A program made the position numbers and the translations under genes. Below, one piece after another: positions 1-7,536 of a stretch of 7,677 bases of DNA; positions within the stretch are counted from its first letter, which is position 1; every line of letters begins with the position of its first letter. The stretch comes from Paracoccaceae bacterium (lineage in GTDB: Bacteria > Pseudomonadota > Alphaproteobacteria > Rhodobacterales > Rhodobacteraceae): positions 1-7,677 of the forward strand of contig JAAUPC010000161.1 of assembly GCA_012036325.1 (NCBI GenBank), in the 5' to 3' direction. Under the pieces are notes generated by a model. It ran no database searches, had not been told where the DNA came from, and was given only the letters and a program-made list of their open reading frames with translations.

Positions 1-1370
1 TGCGGGTCGCGTTGATGACGGCCGTCAGGTCCGCGTCAGAAGCCTGGAAGCCCGCCGAGAAACCGGCCACCTCGGGGACGAACCACAGGGGAAGCATCGC
101 CGGGTCGGAGTAGCCCGCATACCACGAAAGCGCAGCCTTCGAAGTTGCCCGGGTTGTCGACCCACATCCGCGTCACCACCGTGCCTTCGTCCAGTGCCGC
201 CAGGTTCACCGTGATCCCGGCCTCGGACAGACTGTCGCGGATGACCTGGCCGATGGCCGGCAGGGTCGTCCCGGCGGTGATGAGCAGTTCAAAGGTCAGC
301 CCCTCGGCCCCGGCCTCGGCAAGCAGGGCCTTCGACCGTTCGACATCCCGGTTGTAGAAGGGAAGCTTCGCCGTATCGCAGGCATTGAACGCCGGGGGCA
401 TCGCGCTGGCCGGGGCCGCGTTGCCACCCATGGCGACCTGGGCGATCCGGTCGCGGTCCAAGGCCAGCACCACCGCCTGCCGCACTTTCTGGTCCGTGAA
501 GGGCGAGCCTTCCTTCACCGCATTCAGGAACATCCAGAACACGTTGGTCTGCAGGTTCTGCACGACCTCGACGTTCTCGACCTGCTGCAACAAGAGCGAG
601 GCGTCAGGGCTGGCGTCGAACTGGGCGATATGGATCGTCCCGTCGCGAAGGCCCGCAATCAGCGACTGTTCTGTCGGGATGATCCGCACGACGACCCGGT
701 CGGCGACCGGCTGGCCCGCCTTCCAGTAGTTTGGATTGCGCGTCAGAACCCAGTTGTCGCCCTGGGCATGGCTTTCGACCATGTAGGGGCCTGTGCCGTT
801 GAACTGCGTCGTCGGATCGAACGTGCCGGCCGCCAGCTCTTCCATCGGGATGATCGAGGCCATGGTCGAGGACAGCGCGCCAAGCATGGGCGCCCAGGGC
901 TCGGCCAGCGTGACCTTGACGCGGTTGTCGGGCTCGACCGTGACGGCGGTGATCTTGCCCATCTGGCCCGCGAAGAACGACCCCGTCGCCGGGTCGACGA
1001 GGCGCGACAGGCTGCCTGCGACATCGGCCGGAGTCATGGTGCGGCCGTTGTGGAAGGTCACGCCCTCGCGGATCGTGAAGAGGTAGGTCAGCGGATCCGG
1101 CGTCTCCCATGCCGTCGCAAGCCCGGGGACGGGCTGCATGTTCTCGTCCATCTCGGTCAGGCCGTCATAAAGGATGTGCAGAAGCTCCCAGGACGAGGCC
1201 GTGATCGAGGTCGCGGGATCGTAGAGCGTGGCCTCGAACCGCTTGGCCCAGACGATCTCGCTGGGCGTCTGCGCCCCGGCGATCCGCGGCAGACCCAGGG
1301 TCATCGCGGCAGACCCGGCCAGAAGGCCGCGCAGGACCGCGCGGCGGGGAAGGTGAAGGGATGTCGTCAC
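1..1370 (-). CDS. ABC transporter substrate-binding protein, family 5 (peptide/nickel type), 3' frameshift, cut by window edge
   Basis: Periplasmic solute receptor for an ABC importer of the extracellular family 5 (SBP_bac_5, DppA/OppA-like); the ligand cannot be read from sequence. The start is GTG at 1370, six bases after a strong AAGGAGGT. Residues 1-33 form a Tat-like leader: twin Arg at 9-10, a hydrophobic stretch, and probable cleavage after AGA (33). Family hallmarks follow: a TFTIREGVTFHNGR-like segment near 95-110, FNGTGPYMVES, a PNYW motif, and the KVRQAVVLALDRDRIAQ segment. The uninterrupted frame stops at 36-38, but the last ~31 residues are not family-like. Dropping one base of the AAA at 127-129 (plus strand) restores WYAGYSDPAMLPLWFVPE, a typical family 5 continuation that stays open to base 1. 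About 456 residues would then be visible of a usual 500-530. The gene lies downstream of the racemase on the same strand, and permease genes would be expected beyond the left edge. Family call is confident; whether the frameshift is real is not. Confidence 0.88.
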
Positions 1371-1376
1371 TTGGGA

Positions 1377-1384
1377 ACCTCCTT
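1377..1384 (-). promoter_or_regulatory. Strong Shine-Dalgarno for the binding-protein gene
   Basis: The minus strand reads AAGGAGGT, then six bases (TCCCAA), then GTG. This nearly perfect anti-16S match fixes the GTG at 1370 as the start and suggests strong translation, as is common for abundant periplasmic receptors. Confidence 0.8.
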
Positions 1385-1400
1385 GTTGGTTTTTTTTACG

Positions 1401-1484
1401 TCAGTTCAGAACGGCAAACAGTTTTTCGGCCACCTTGGCGTTATCCGGCACCGGACCCTCCCAAATGCGGACGGGATCATCCAT
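1401..1484 (-). CDS. 27-codon mini-ORF between racemase and binding protein (small protein or gene remnant)
   Basis: An ATG at 1484 sits six bases after GGGAAG and overlaps the racemase 3' end (the ATGGATGA sequence holds both this ATG and the racemase TGA). The product starts MDDPVRIWEGPVPDN and ends KLFAVLN at a TGA 30 bases before the binding-protein start. Its composition is protein-like (mixed charged and hydrophobic residues), unlike the Arg/Gly-rich readings of the other two frames here. I do not recognise it. It could be a genuine small coupled ORF, the remnant of a gene once lying between its neighbours, or the true C-terminus of the racemase reached through an undetected one-base indel, for example in the GGGGG run at 1521-1525. 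The gene prediction is tentative. Confidence 0.33.
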   Translation of the reverse strand: MDDPVRIWEGPVPDNAKVAEKLFAVLN

Positions 1485-2286
1485 GCGCATCTTCCCGAGG
1501 TGCCCTCGCCTGGCCCCTTGCCCCCGATGCGCGCGCGGCTTGGCGGTCGTTCTTGGCTGCGTCCCATCTGGGAAGTGAACGGCGGGCCAGCTCGACTGCC
1601 ACAAGGTCTGTCACGTCGACCAGCCGCTTGGTCGTCTCGATCTCGGCGATCAGCGGAAGTTCGGTGCAAGCGAGCAGCAACGTTTCGGCCCGCATCGTCT
1701 CGGCCAGGGCCTTGAAACGCCGGCGCAAGGTCGGGTCAGCAGACCCAAGCCGCTTTACGTCATGGATCAGCGCATGCAGGGCTTCGGCATCTGCCGGCGT
1801 CTCGACTTCGACAAGGTCTGAAAGTGCGCGGTAGGCGGACCAGACACCCATCTCGGTCACGGGTGCGGCGCCAAGAAGGCCCAGCCGGGTGAGGCCGGAG
1901 GCGGCGATCCAGTCGGACAGCACGGACTGGAAGCTGACGAACTCTCCTGGCAACCCCAGATTGGAAATGCGCGGGGCGAACCAGTTCAGCGTGTTGCAGG
2001 CGATGGCCCAGTGGTCGCAGCGCACCGAAATCGCGGCCGCTGTATCTTTCAGCGCCTCCCAGACAACGGTTTCGTTGCGGGAAAGATCCATGGACAGGCC
2101 GAGCAATGGTTCGGACAGGATCACCACCCGCGGCGCGTCAAGGTCGCCGCCGAAGTCATCGCCCATCAGGTCGGCATTGTGGCGCAAGACCTTCGCCCAA
2201 AGGTCGATCCCCGCCTCGGGGCCCGATCCGGCGACAATTCCGATGGTGTTGCGCGGACCAGAGGTCCGCTCGGAAGCGGTCATCAT
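1477..2286 (-). CDS. Aspartate/glutamate racemase family protein
   Basis: Cofactor-independent amino-acid racemase of the Asp/Glu/hydantoin racemase superfamily (PF01177), which uses two cysteines as acid/base to invert the alpha carbon; expected in the cytoplasm. The 269-residue product starts with the GIVAGSGPEAGIDLW nucleotide-free glycine loop (16-30). It carries both catalytic signatures: IACNTLN with Cys97 and LLACTELPL with Cys207. The first of two tandem ATGs follows AGGGA by seven bases. The recognisable fold ends near residue 238 (DVTDLVAVELARRSL). The remaining ~30 residues are Arg/Ala/Gly-rich and atypical, so the 3' end may be altered or simply extended. Aspartate is the most likely substrate given the neighbouring asparaginase and aspartase, but glutamate or another acidic amino acid is possible. 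It is transcribed divergently from the HTH regulator and heads the binding-protein operon. Confidence 0.85.
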   Translation of the reverse strand: MMTASERTSGPRNTIGIVAGSGPEAGIDLWAKVLRHNADLMGDDFGGDLDAPRVVILSEPLLGLSMDLSRNETVVWEALKDTAAAISVRCDHWAIACNTLNWFAPRISNLGLPGEFVSFQSVLSDWIAASGLTRLGLLGAAPVTEMGVWSAYRALSDLVEVETPADAEALHALIHDVKRLGSADPTLRRRFKALAETMRAETLLLACTELPLIAEIETTKRLVDVTDLVAVELARRSLPRWDAAKNDRQAARASGARGQARAPREDAHG

Positions 2287-2352
2287 GCGTTTTCCCTGGC
2301 AGGTCGGGGACTGACACCCCGGTCTCGTCAGTTTGGCCGAGTCCGATCCAAT

Positions 2353-2381
2353 TTGACAATTTGGTGAACCGCTGCATTATG
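2353..2381 (+). promoter_or_regulatory. Candidate sigma-70-type promoter of the HTH regulator
   Basis: A consensus TTGACA at 2353-2358 is followed 16 bases later by CATTAT at 2375-2380 (four of six matches to TATAAT), or 17 bases later by the weaker ATTATG. The element points at the regulator ATG at 2456, leaving a leader of roughly 65 bases. The -10 lies inside the left arm of a palindrome, so a bound dimer would block it. I found no equally good minus-strand promoter for the racemase; TATGAT or TATCAT (minus strand, about 2398-2411) are possible -10 hexamers without a clear -35. Confidence 0.5.
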
Positions 2382-2391
2382 GCGCATAATG
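2375..2391. promoter_or_regulatory. Perfect 17-bp palindrome, candidate operator O1
   Basis: CATTATG-GCG-CATAATG is an inverted repeat with 7-bp perfect arms and a 3-bp spacer, centred at 2383. It overlaps the presumed -10 of the regulator and lies in the intergenic space shared with the divergent racemase operon. A DNA-binding dimer, most simply the adjacent HTH protein, is the natural candidate ligand. Binding is inferred. Confidence 0.55.
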
Positions 2392-2396
2392 TTGCG

Positions 2397-2409
2397 ATGA
2401 TAGCATCAT
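2397..2409. promoter_or_regulatory. Second palindrome, candidate operator O2
   Basis: ATGAT-AGC-ATCAT is an inverted repeat with 5-bp arms and a 3-bp spacer, centred at 2403. Its centre is 20 bp (about two helical turns) from O1, so two dimers could sit on the same face of the helix. The half-sites resemble those of O1 (AT-rich, same spacer length), which suggests one regulator binding cooperatively. Confidence 0.45.
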
Positions 2410-2455
2410 ACTGCGCCAGTCCATTGCCCAAGAAATTGCCAAACCTAGGGAAAAC

Positions 2456-3259
2456 ATGTCCGATCTGCCTGCAAATCTGCGCCTTCTCTGCACCTATCGC
2501 CCTTCAATTTCGGTTGTCGCGCGCGACCTGGGGCTGAACCGCAGCCAGTTGAACCGTTACCTCGCCGGGACATCGACGCCCCGCGCCCCGCTCCTCCGCC
2601 GCATATGTGACCACTTCGGGGTCGAGGAGTTCGAGATCCACATGCCGGCCGTCGACTTTGCCGCAATCGTCAAGCTGCGGGGCCTGGGGTCGGATCAACT
2701 GTCGCGCACGCTGCGGGTGCACTTCGACCGGATCATGGCGCGGAATGATCCGCGGATCTTCAACCTCACCGGAACTTTCTTCGAATACTACTGGTCCATG
2801 TCCACTCCGGGAAAGATCATCCGCGCGCTTGTCGGCTTCGCGCCCGAGGCCGAGCATCTCTTCTACCGGCGGCTTGAGCGCATCGGTGATCCGGGCAGCA
2901 CTCGGGCGGGGCAGTTCCGCTATCAGGGCGTGGCGCTGATGACGGGCGACCGCATCTTCATGAATGACTACGAGACCGGCGCGGGGATCGAAGTGACGCA
3001 GACGGTTCTCTATCCCGACTATGCGTTCCGCTGGCGGGCCTTGCATGGCGTGAAGGTCGGCGTGTCGGCCAACCGCGACCATGTGCCCTGCGCTGTGCGC
3101 ACCTATCTGGAACGCACACACCCGCGCGTGACGCTGATGGGCAACCTGCGAAAGGTCGGGCTTTACGCGCCAGACCACCCAGACCTGCCTGATGGCCTTC
3201 TTGAGATGATCGACAACCGCCCCTCGGGGCCGTTCAACTTCCTTGCCCACGGATCGTGA
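2456..3259 (+). CDS. HTH-type (Cro/CI-like) transcriptional regulator with uncharacterised C-terminal domain
   Basis: Predicted cytoplasmic DNA-binding protein of 267 residues. The N-terminal ~60 residues hold a Cro/CI-like helix-turn-helix: ISVVARDLGLNRSQLNRYL (18-36), then the TSTPR turn and a helix ending CDHFGV, a usual XRE arrangement. The rest (about 70-260) is a soluble, aromatic-rich region with FNLTGTFFEYYW (102-113) and a MTGDRIFMNDYETGAGIE segment. I do not recognise it as a named ligand-binding domain. The ATG follows AGGGAAAAC, the same 9-mer that precedes the racemase start on the other strand. Its position, divergent from the racemase/transporter genes and convergent with the lyase, makes it the probable local controller. 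Two palindromes upstream, one over its own -10, suggest autoregulation and control of the divergent operon. Effector and mode (repressor or activator) are unknown. Confidence 0.8.
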   Translation: MSDLPANLRLLCTYRPSISVVARDLGLNRSQLNRYLAGTSTPRAPLLRRICDHFGVEEFEIHMPAVDFAAIVKLRGLGSDQLSRTLRVHFDRIMARNDPRIFNLTGTFFEYYWSMSTPGKIIRALVGFAPEAEHLFYRRLERIGDPGSTRAGQFRYQGVALMTGDRIFMNDYETGAGIEVTQTVLYPDYAFRWRALHGVKVGVSANRDHVPCAVRTYLERTHPRVTLMGNLRKVGLYAPDHPDLPDGLLEMIDNRPSGPFNFLAHGS

Positions 3260-3267
3260 CGGAGGCT

Positions 3268-4562
<1,295 letters not shown>

Positions 4563-4563
<1 letters not shown>

Positions 4564-5396
4564 CACGCCCTCGCCGACAAGGCCAGCCACAGCCGGATGA
4601 AAGCCGCCTCGACCGTATCGCGCCCGCCGTTCTCGACCCCTGCGCCCCACAATGGTGCCCCCGCGGCATAGGACCCTGGGGTCAAACCTCCCGTTTCGCA
4701 GGCGGACACGGCCCGCAGTCGCATGCCCTCTGCGGCCTTGCGGGAGAGAACCCGGTAGAGGGCGGGGTCAGGTGGCGCCGTCCCCGCCCCGAACACGCGC
4801 AGGACTGCAGCATCAAGGACCGACAATGCAGCCTCCAAGAACCGGGCCGGTGTTCCCGGTGTCAATGTCAGGACACCGACCGCCGCGTCCTTGAATCGCC
4901 GTGCCGATGGTCCGCTGTCGAGCGCATCCTGCGGGATAGCCTGAAATGCGTCCGCCCCGCGGCTGTCGTGCTTGACGATGTTTCCGGCGGGAATCAGACG
5001 GTGATTGAAGGCCAGCCACACGCCCGGCCCCGGATCGGCCATAAGCGCCAGTTCCAAGTTTTCTTCCGCATCTTCACCTGCGCCAAGGGGCGCCATCGAT
5101 CCGCAAAGGATCACCGGAACATCATGACCGTGCAGACACTGGGACAAGGCGGCGCCGGTGTAGGTCATCGTGTCGGTGCCATGCGTGATCACAATCGGGC
5201 TTTGCGATACAGCGACCATGTCCAGCATCCTGTTCCAGTCCCGCCAGCTGATGGCGGCACTGTCCAGAAGCGGGTCGAAAGCGAAAACCGAAGCCCGTGC
5301 CCCAACCGCCGCTTCGACCAGCCCTGGCGCTGGCTCCAGCCCGGCAGGTCCGTGTCGCATGCCGATGGTCCCGCCTGTGTGCAGAAGCCGCCTCAC
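4563..5396 (-). CDS. ansA: Type I L-asparaginase
   Basis: Hydrolyses L-asparagine to L-aspartate and ammonia. The 277-residue product has no signal peptide, so it should be cytoplasmic. Active-site features of the asparaginase/glutaminase family are present: TGGTIGM with nucleophile Thr10, THGTDTM (71-77) with the second-triad Thr74/Asp75, and Lys142 in the VKHDS segment aligning with the catalytic Lys. The C-terminus (ENGGRDTVEAAFIRLWLAL) also matches the family. It is shorter than E. coli AnsA (338 residues), but such short forms exist and nothing conserved looks missing. The start is GTG at 5396, eight bases after GGAG, overlapping the TGA of the small ORF upstream (GTGA). Its own TGA overlaps the aspartase ATG, so the two enzymes are probably translated together as an Asn-to-fumarate module. 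Glutaminase side activity cannot be excluded. Confidence 0.88.
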
Positions 5397-5548
5397 AATG
5401 GTCGCTCCGCGGTCTTCAATGACTGGGGTGACATGAAATGCAATGAATCCAGCAGTGGGAAGGTATCGCCTGCGTGCCCACCGTGGACCATCTGCAAACT
5501 CAATTGGCGTTCACTTTCCGGCCCGACTAGCAGGATGACCTCGGCCAT
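5393..5548 (-). CDS. 51-codon ORF translationally coupled to asparaginase; possible sugar-kinase N-terminal remnant
   Basis: ATG at 5548 opens a 51-codon frame whose TGA overlaps the asparaginase GTG (GTGA), the kind of overlap seen between real co-translated genes. The product begins MAEVILLVGPESE and contains HGGHAGDTF. GDTF after a short strand-like N-terminus recalls PfkB-family 2-keto-3-deoxygluconate kinases (GEAMAE...GFAGDTFNT), but the resemblance stops there and no catalytic region remains. An in-frame TAG immediately precedes the ATG and there is no clear Shine-Dalgarno. It may be a fused or truncated remnant created when upstream DNA was rearranged (IS debris begins ~220 bp away), or a leader ORF feeding ribosomes to asparaginase. 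Function unknown. Confidence 0.35.
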   Translation of the reverse strand: MAEVILLVGPESERQLSLQMVHGGHAGDTFPLLDSLHFMSPQSLKTAERPL

Positions 5549-5767
5549 CTAGGCGACGTCGGCTCAGAGCCACGACCGCGTCCGCAATGTAGACTTACAA
5601 AAGCTCAACCCTGCTGCAATTTGCTCAAGTGACACAAAATGCCACGGAAAGGCTCTATTTCTGCATCAGTTCGCGCCATGAACTCGCTCGTGCGACGAAG
5701 CGCTCTCCCGATCATCGCAGCGCGATACGAAGCAAGGGGATCAAAATTGGATGCCGATCCCTCAGTT

Positions 5768-6270
5768 CATCGCGTCAACATTCCATGCAAGATCACAAGA
5801 GCGGTCGTTGCGTCGTTTTCGCCTTCATCGCCACGGCTCGCCCAAGAGACGCTGGAAGCGGCCAGCGCCCAGTGGCGGGCCGTCGCCGACCAGCGCCGGC
5901 CGAGGTGCCCAAATTCGCAGCCACCCTTGATGACGCCGAGCCGGACGTGCTCTCCTACATGACTTTTCCGAAAAAGCATCGAGCCAAGCTTCACAGCACC
6001 AACCCGATCGAGCGTCTCAGCGGCGAAATCAAGCGGCGAACCGACGTTGTCGTCGGTGGTCCGGAAGCCTTCTTGATGAAAGACTTCCGATCCTCCCAAC
6101 TCCTTAACGACGATGCCATCATCGTTCGCACCTTGGCGCTCACCGTCGGCGCTTTGCTGCTCGAACAGAATGACGAATGGGCCGTCCAATGCGCACGCTA
6201 CATGTCGCTGGAACGCGTCATCCAATTGAGTGATGATCCTCTCATCAGCTTGCTTGTAGTGGCGCGCTGA
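5768..6270 (+). pseudogene. IS256-family (Mutator) transposase, 3' remnant with frameshifts
   Basis: Only the C-terminal part of a DDE transposase survives. The recognisable order is HKSGRCVVFAFIATA (about 5794-5838), then in the next frame AQETLEAASAQWRAVADQ (to ~5900), then back to the first frame with VPKFAATLDDAEPDVLSYMTF. The diagnostic HSTNPIERLSGEIKRRT (about 5992-6042) and LLLEQNDEWAVQCARYMSLE (6154-6213) follow, with the usual SDDPLISL end. Frame changes fall near 5837 and 5905 and fit small deletions. Residues around GGPEAFLMKDFRSSQL (6052-6102) look like an insertion of about 17 codons relative to the usual short VVGIFPNEDAI region. The N-terminal half with the first two catalytic Asp residues is absent, so no active transposase is possible. 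A GC-poor tail follows. Family call is firm; the left boundary is approximate. Confidence 0.85.
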
Positions 6271-6341
6271 TCAGCCCGGCAATCCCGAAAGCTCGGTGAC
6301 AAAAGCTGCCAACGACTTAACGACGCTGGGACATGATCTTC
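5768..6341 (+). mobile_element. Decayed IS256-type insertion sequence, right-hand part
   Basis: The transposase remnant plus about 70 bases after its stop. The stretch ACGACGCTGGGACATGATC (about 6320-6338) loosely resembles the right terminal repeats of some alphaproteobacterial IS256 elements, where a GGGACA-type end is common. This is from memory and weak. No matching left terminus or target duplication was found, so the element is a fragment rather than a mobile unit. Confidence 0.4.
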
Positions 6342-6466
6342 TTGATTTTGAGGCAGCCGCCAGAATTGCAACAGAGGGACATGTTTCTCCGCAACCTGCA
6401 GTCATCGAAGGAACGGCAGCTTTCGGCTCTTCAAGAATGATCCGCCAATGACCGACATGACGCGCG

Positions 6467-6489
6467 AAGCCGAATGTCGGCTTTCTCTT
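6467..6489 (+). terminator. Weak candidate intrinsic terminator
   Basis: AAGCCGA-ATG-TCGGCTT forms a 7-bp perfect stem with a 3-base loop, followed by TCTCTT. The tail is only moderately T-rich. It lies downstream of the IS256 remnant on the plus strand and may be a relic of that or an older transcript. Confidence 0.3.
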
Positions 6490-6779
6490 GGGCGGCTAGC
6501 CAACGCATTCGCTCCACACCAGCCGTGACCCCGAAGGAGTACTCTCGGATAAAGATTCCCAGCGAGTTTTCCCACAAATCTTTCGTTGTCTACCTTGCCG
6601 ATCGCGAGTGTTCACATTTCCCTTGCGTCTTCCCACAATTGGCGCCATTTTTTGGTCGGAATTTTGAAAACGGTTGAAAGTCCGTGTTTGCCATGGCGTG
6701 TTGGGCGAGTGTCTGGGCATCCAGGTCCCCCAGCCACTTACTTTTGCAGTGAAAACAAGCCCTTCGGCTTTCAATCATT

Positions 6780-6816
6780 CCGCAGATTTGCGGTCTGACA
6801 TGCTGCAATATGCAGC
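6780..6816. repeat. Two adjacent small hairpins in noncoding DNA
   Basis: CCGCA-GATT-TGCGG (6780-6793) and GCTGCA-ATA-TGCAGC (6802-6816) are perfect inverted repeats separated by eight bases. Neither has a T-run, so they are not classic terminators. They could be protein-binding sites or part of a structured RNA; nothing nearby decides this. Confidence 0.35.
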
Positions 6817-6896
6817 GCCTGAATTACCAATGATTTCAATGGTGGGGGCTTGCGTCCGGCAAATCCATACACCATGCCTGCAACGTGCTGTGCGGC

Positions 6897-6923
6897 AAAA
6901 GCGCCTGTTTCTCGGCGCCTTTT
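6897..6923 (-). terminator. Intrinsic terminator of the DUF2087 gene
   Basis: On the minus strand GCGCC-GAGAAACA-GGCGC is followed directly by TTTT: a 5-bp GC stem, 8-base loop and T-run, beginning about 45 bases after the DUF2087 stop codon. The plus strand also carries TTTT after the stem (one unpaired C between), so it may act in both directions. Confidence 0.6.
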
Positions 6924-6963
6924 GATAGCTGATGTTTGTCCGCAGCCGCACAAGCTGAAACCA

Positions 6964-7536
6964 CTAGGCAGTTATTGGCTCGCCAAGGCGCGCCATATGC
7001 AACCGGCGGCGCGCTGTCAGGGTGCGGATCAGGTGCTTGGCCTCTGGCGTCGGTTCGCACTCGATCCGGCGATACTCCGAACAGTCGGTATTGCGGGTGA
7101 GAAGCCCATTGCCGATCATCATCCGGCACAAGGTTGCCGGATCGCCAAACAGATGCACGGCGTTGAGATGCTCATTTACGTCACGTTCGCTCAGCGTCAT
7201 GCCGCCGGGAATGGACGACCACAGGGCCCACAGCGCCAGTGTTTGCACTGAACGTTTGGCGGGCCACGCGATAAGGCGCCCAGCCACATCAAACCGATGC
7301 AGCGTTTTTTCAACGGCGCGCCCGTCAATTGGTGGCACCTCAACCTCCCGGTTCAGCCGCCGCAACGCCGCATGGGCCGCGCGCAAATGCTGCACATTGC
7401 GGAAGCCCGCGGCGCGCGCCAGCATGTTCATCAGTGTGAGGTGCGAAGGGCTTTGCGGCCCCAACTCACGCGCCAAAGCGCGGGAGAATTTCGATAAATC
7501 ATCCGCGCAAAGCGGAACAGCGTCCTTGCTCATCAT
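6964..7536 (-). CDS. DUF2087 domain-containing protein
   Basis: Conserved hypothetical protein of 190 residues. The N-terminal part has the DLSKFSRALARELG...SHLTLMNMLARAAGFRNVQHL pattern (13-51), which I associate with alphaproteobacterial DUF2087 proteins. The C-terminal part holds DUF2087 itself: TLSERDVNEHLN (114-125), GDPATLCRMMIGNGLLTR (131-148) and a final EYRR (155-157). The domain's helical layout resembles winged-helix modules, so a regulatory or nucleic-acid-related role is possible, but no biochemical function is established that I know of. It starts at one of two tandem ATGs after a weak GTGGA. The frame remains open upstream to the window edge, but that extension is Arg-rich and unconvincing. 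It is a single-gene unit with its own terminator and is unrelated to the Asx genes as far as can be seen. Confidence 0.75.
   Translation of the reverse strand: MMSKDAVPLCADDLSKFSRALARELGPQSPSHLTLMNMLARAAGFRNVQHLRAAHAALRRLNREVEVPPIDGRAVEKTLHRFDVAGRLIAWPAKRSVQTLALWALWSSIPGGMTLSERDVNEHLNAVHLFGDPATLCRMMIGNGLLTRNTDCSEYRRIECEPTPEAKHLIRTLTARRRLHMARLGEPITA

Larger units (their letters stand above)
6271..6963. other. Gene-poor, AT-richer interval
   Basis: No reading frame here looks coding. The frames of 60-90 codons on both strands overlap one another, lack good ribosome sites and have low-quality composition. GC content is visibly lower than in the metabolic block to the left. Contents: the tail of the IS256 remnant (to about 6341); an outward-reading TTGCAACAGAG at 6366-6376 that resembles an IS terminus; a short hairpin with T-rich tail at 6467-6489; two small adjacent hairpins at 6780-6816; and the terminator of the DUF2087 gene at 6897-6923. 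No tRNA-like or rRNA-like sequence was seen. It is best read as accessory or scar DNA. Confidence 0.5.

Noticed and set aside
1390..1397. Run of eight T as a terminator
   Set aside because: There is no stem before it on the plus strand, and on the transcribed minus strand it is an A-run just upstream of the Shine-Dalgarno.
630..1715. Long plus-strand ORF of 361 codons
   Set aside because: Antisense to the binding protein and racemase genes. Its Arg/Gly/Asp-rich composition reflects high-GC shadow reading, and both minus-strand proteins have clear family motifs.
2423..2440. Direct repeat ATTGCC spaced 12 bp upstream of the regulator
   Set aside because: Six-base repeats are expected by chance at this density; the palindromes nearby are far stronger signals.
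2504..3250. Minus-strand ORF of 248 codons
   Set aside because: Shadow of the HTH regulator, with His/Arg/Val-rich composition typical of the opposite strand of GC-rich coding DNA.
4564..4650. Upstream extension of the aspartase frame
   Set aside because: It would overlap the asparaginase 3' end by ~87 bases with Arg-rich sequence; the ATG at 4563 has a ribosome site and matches the family N-terminus.
6496..6774. Minus-strand ORF of 92 codons
   Set aside because: No recognisable motif and no good ribosome site; it overlaps other equally open frames.
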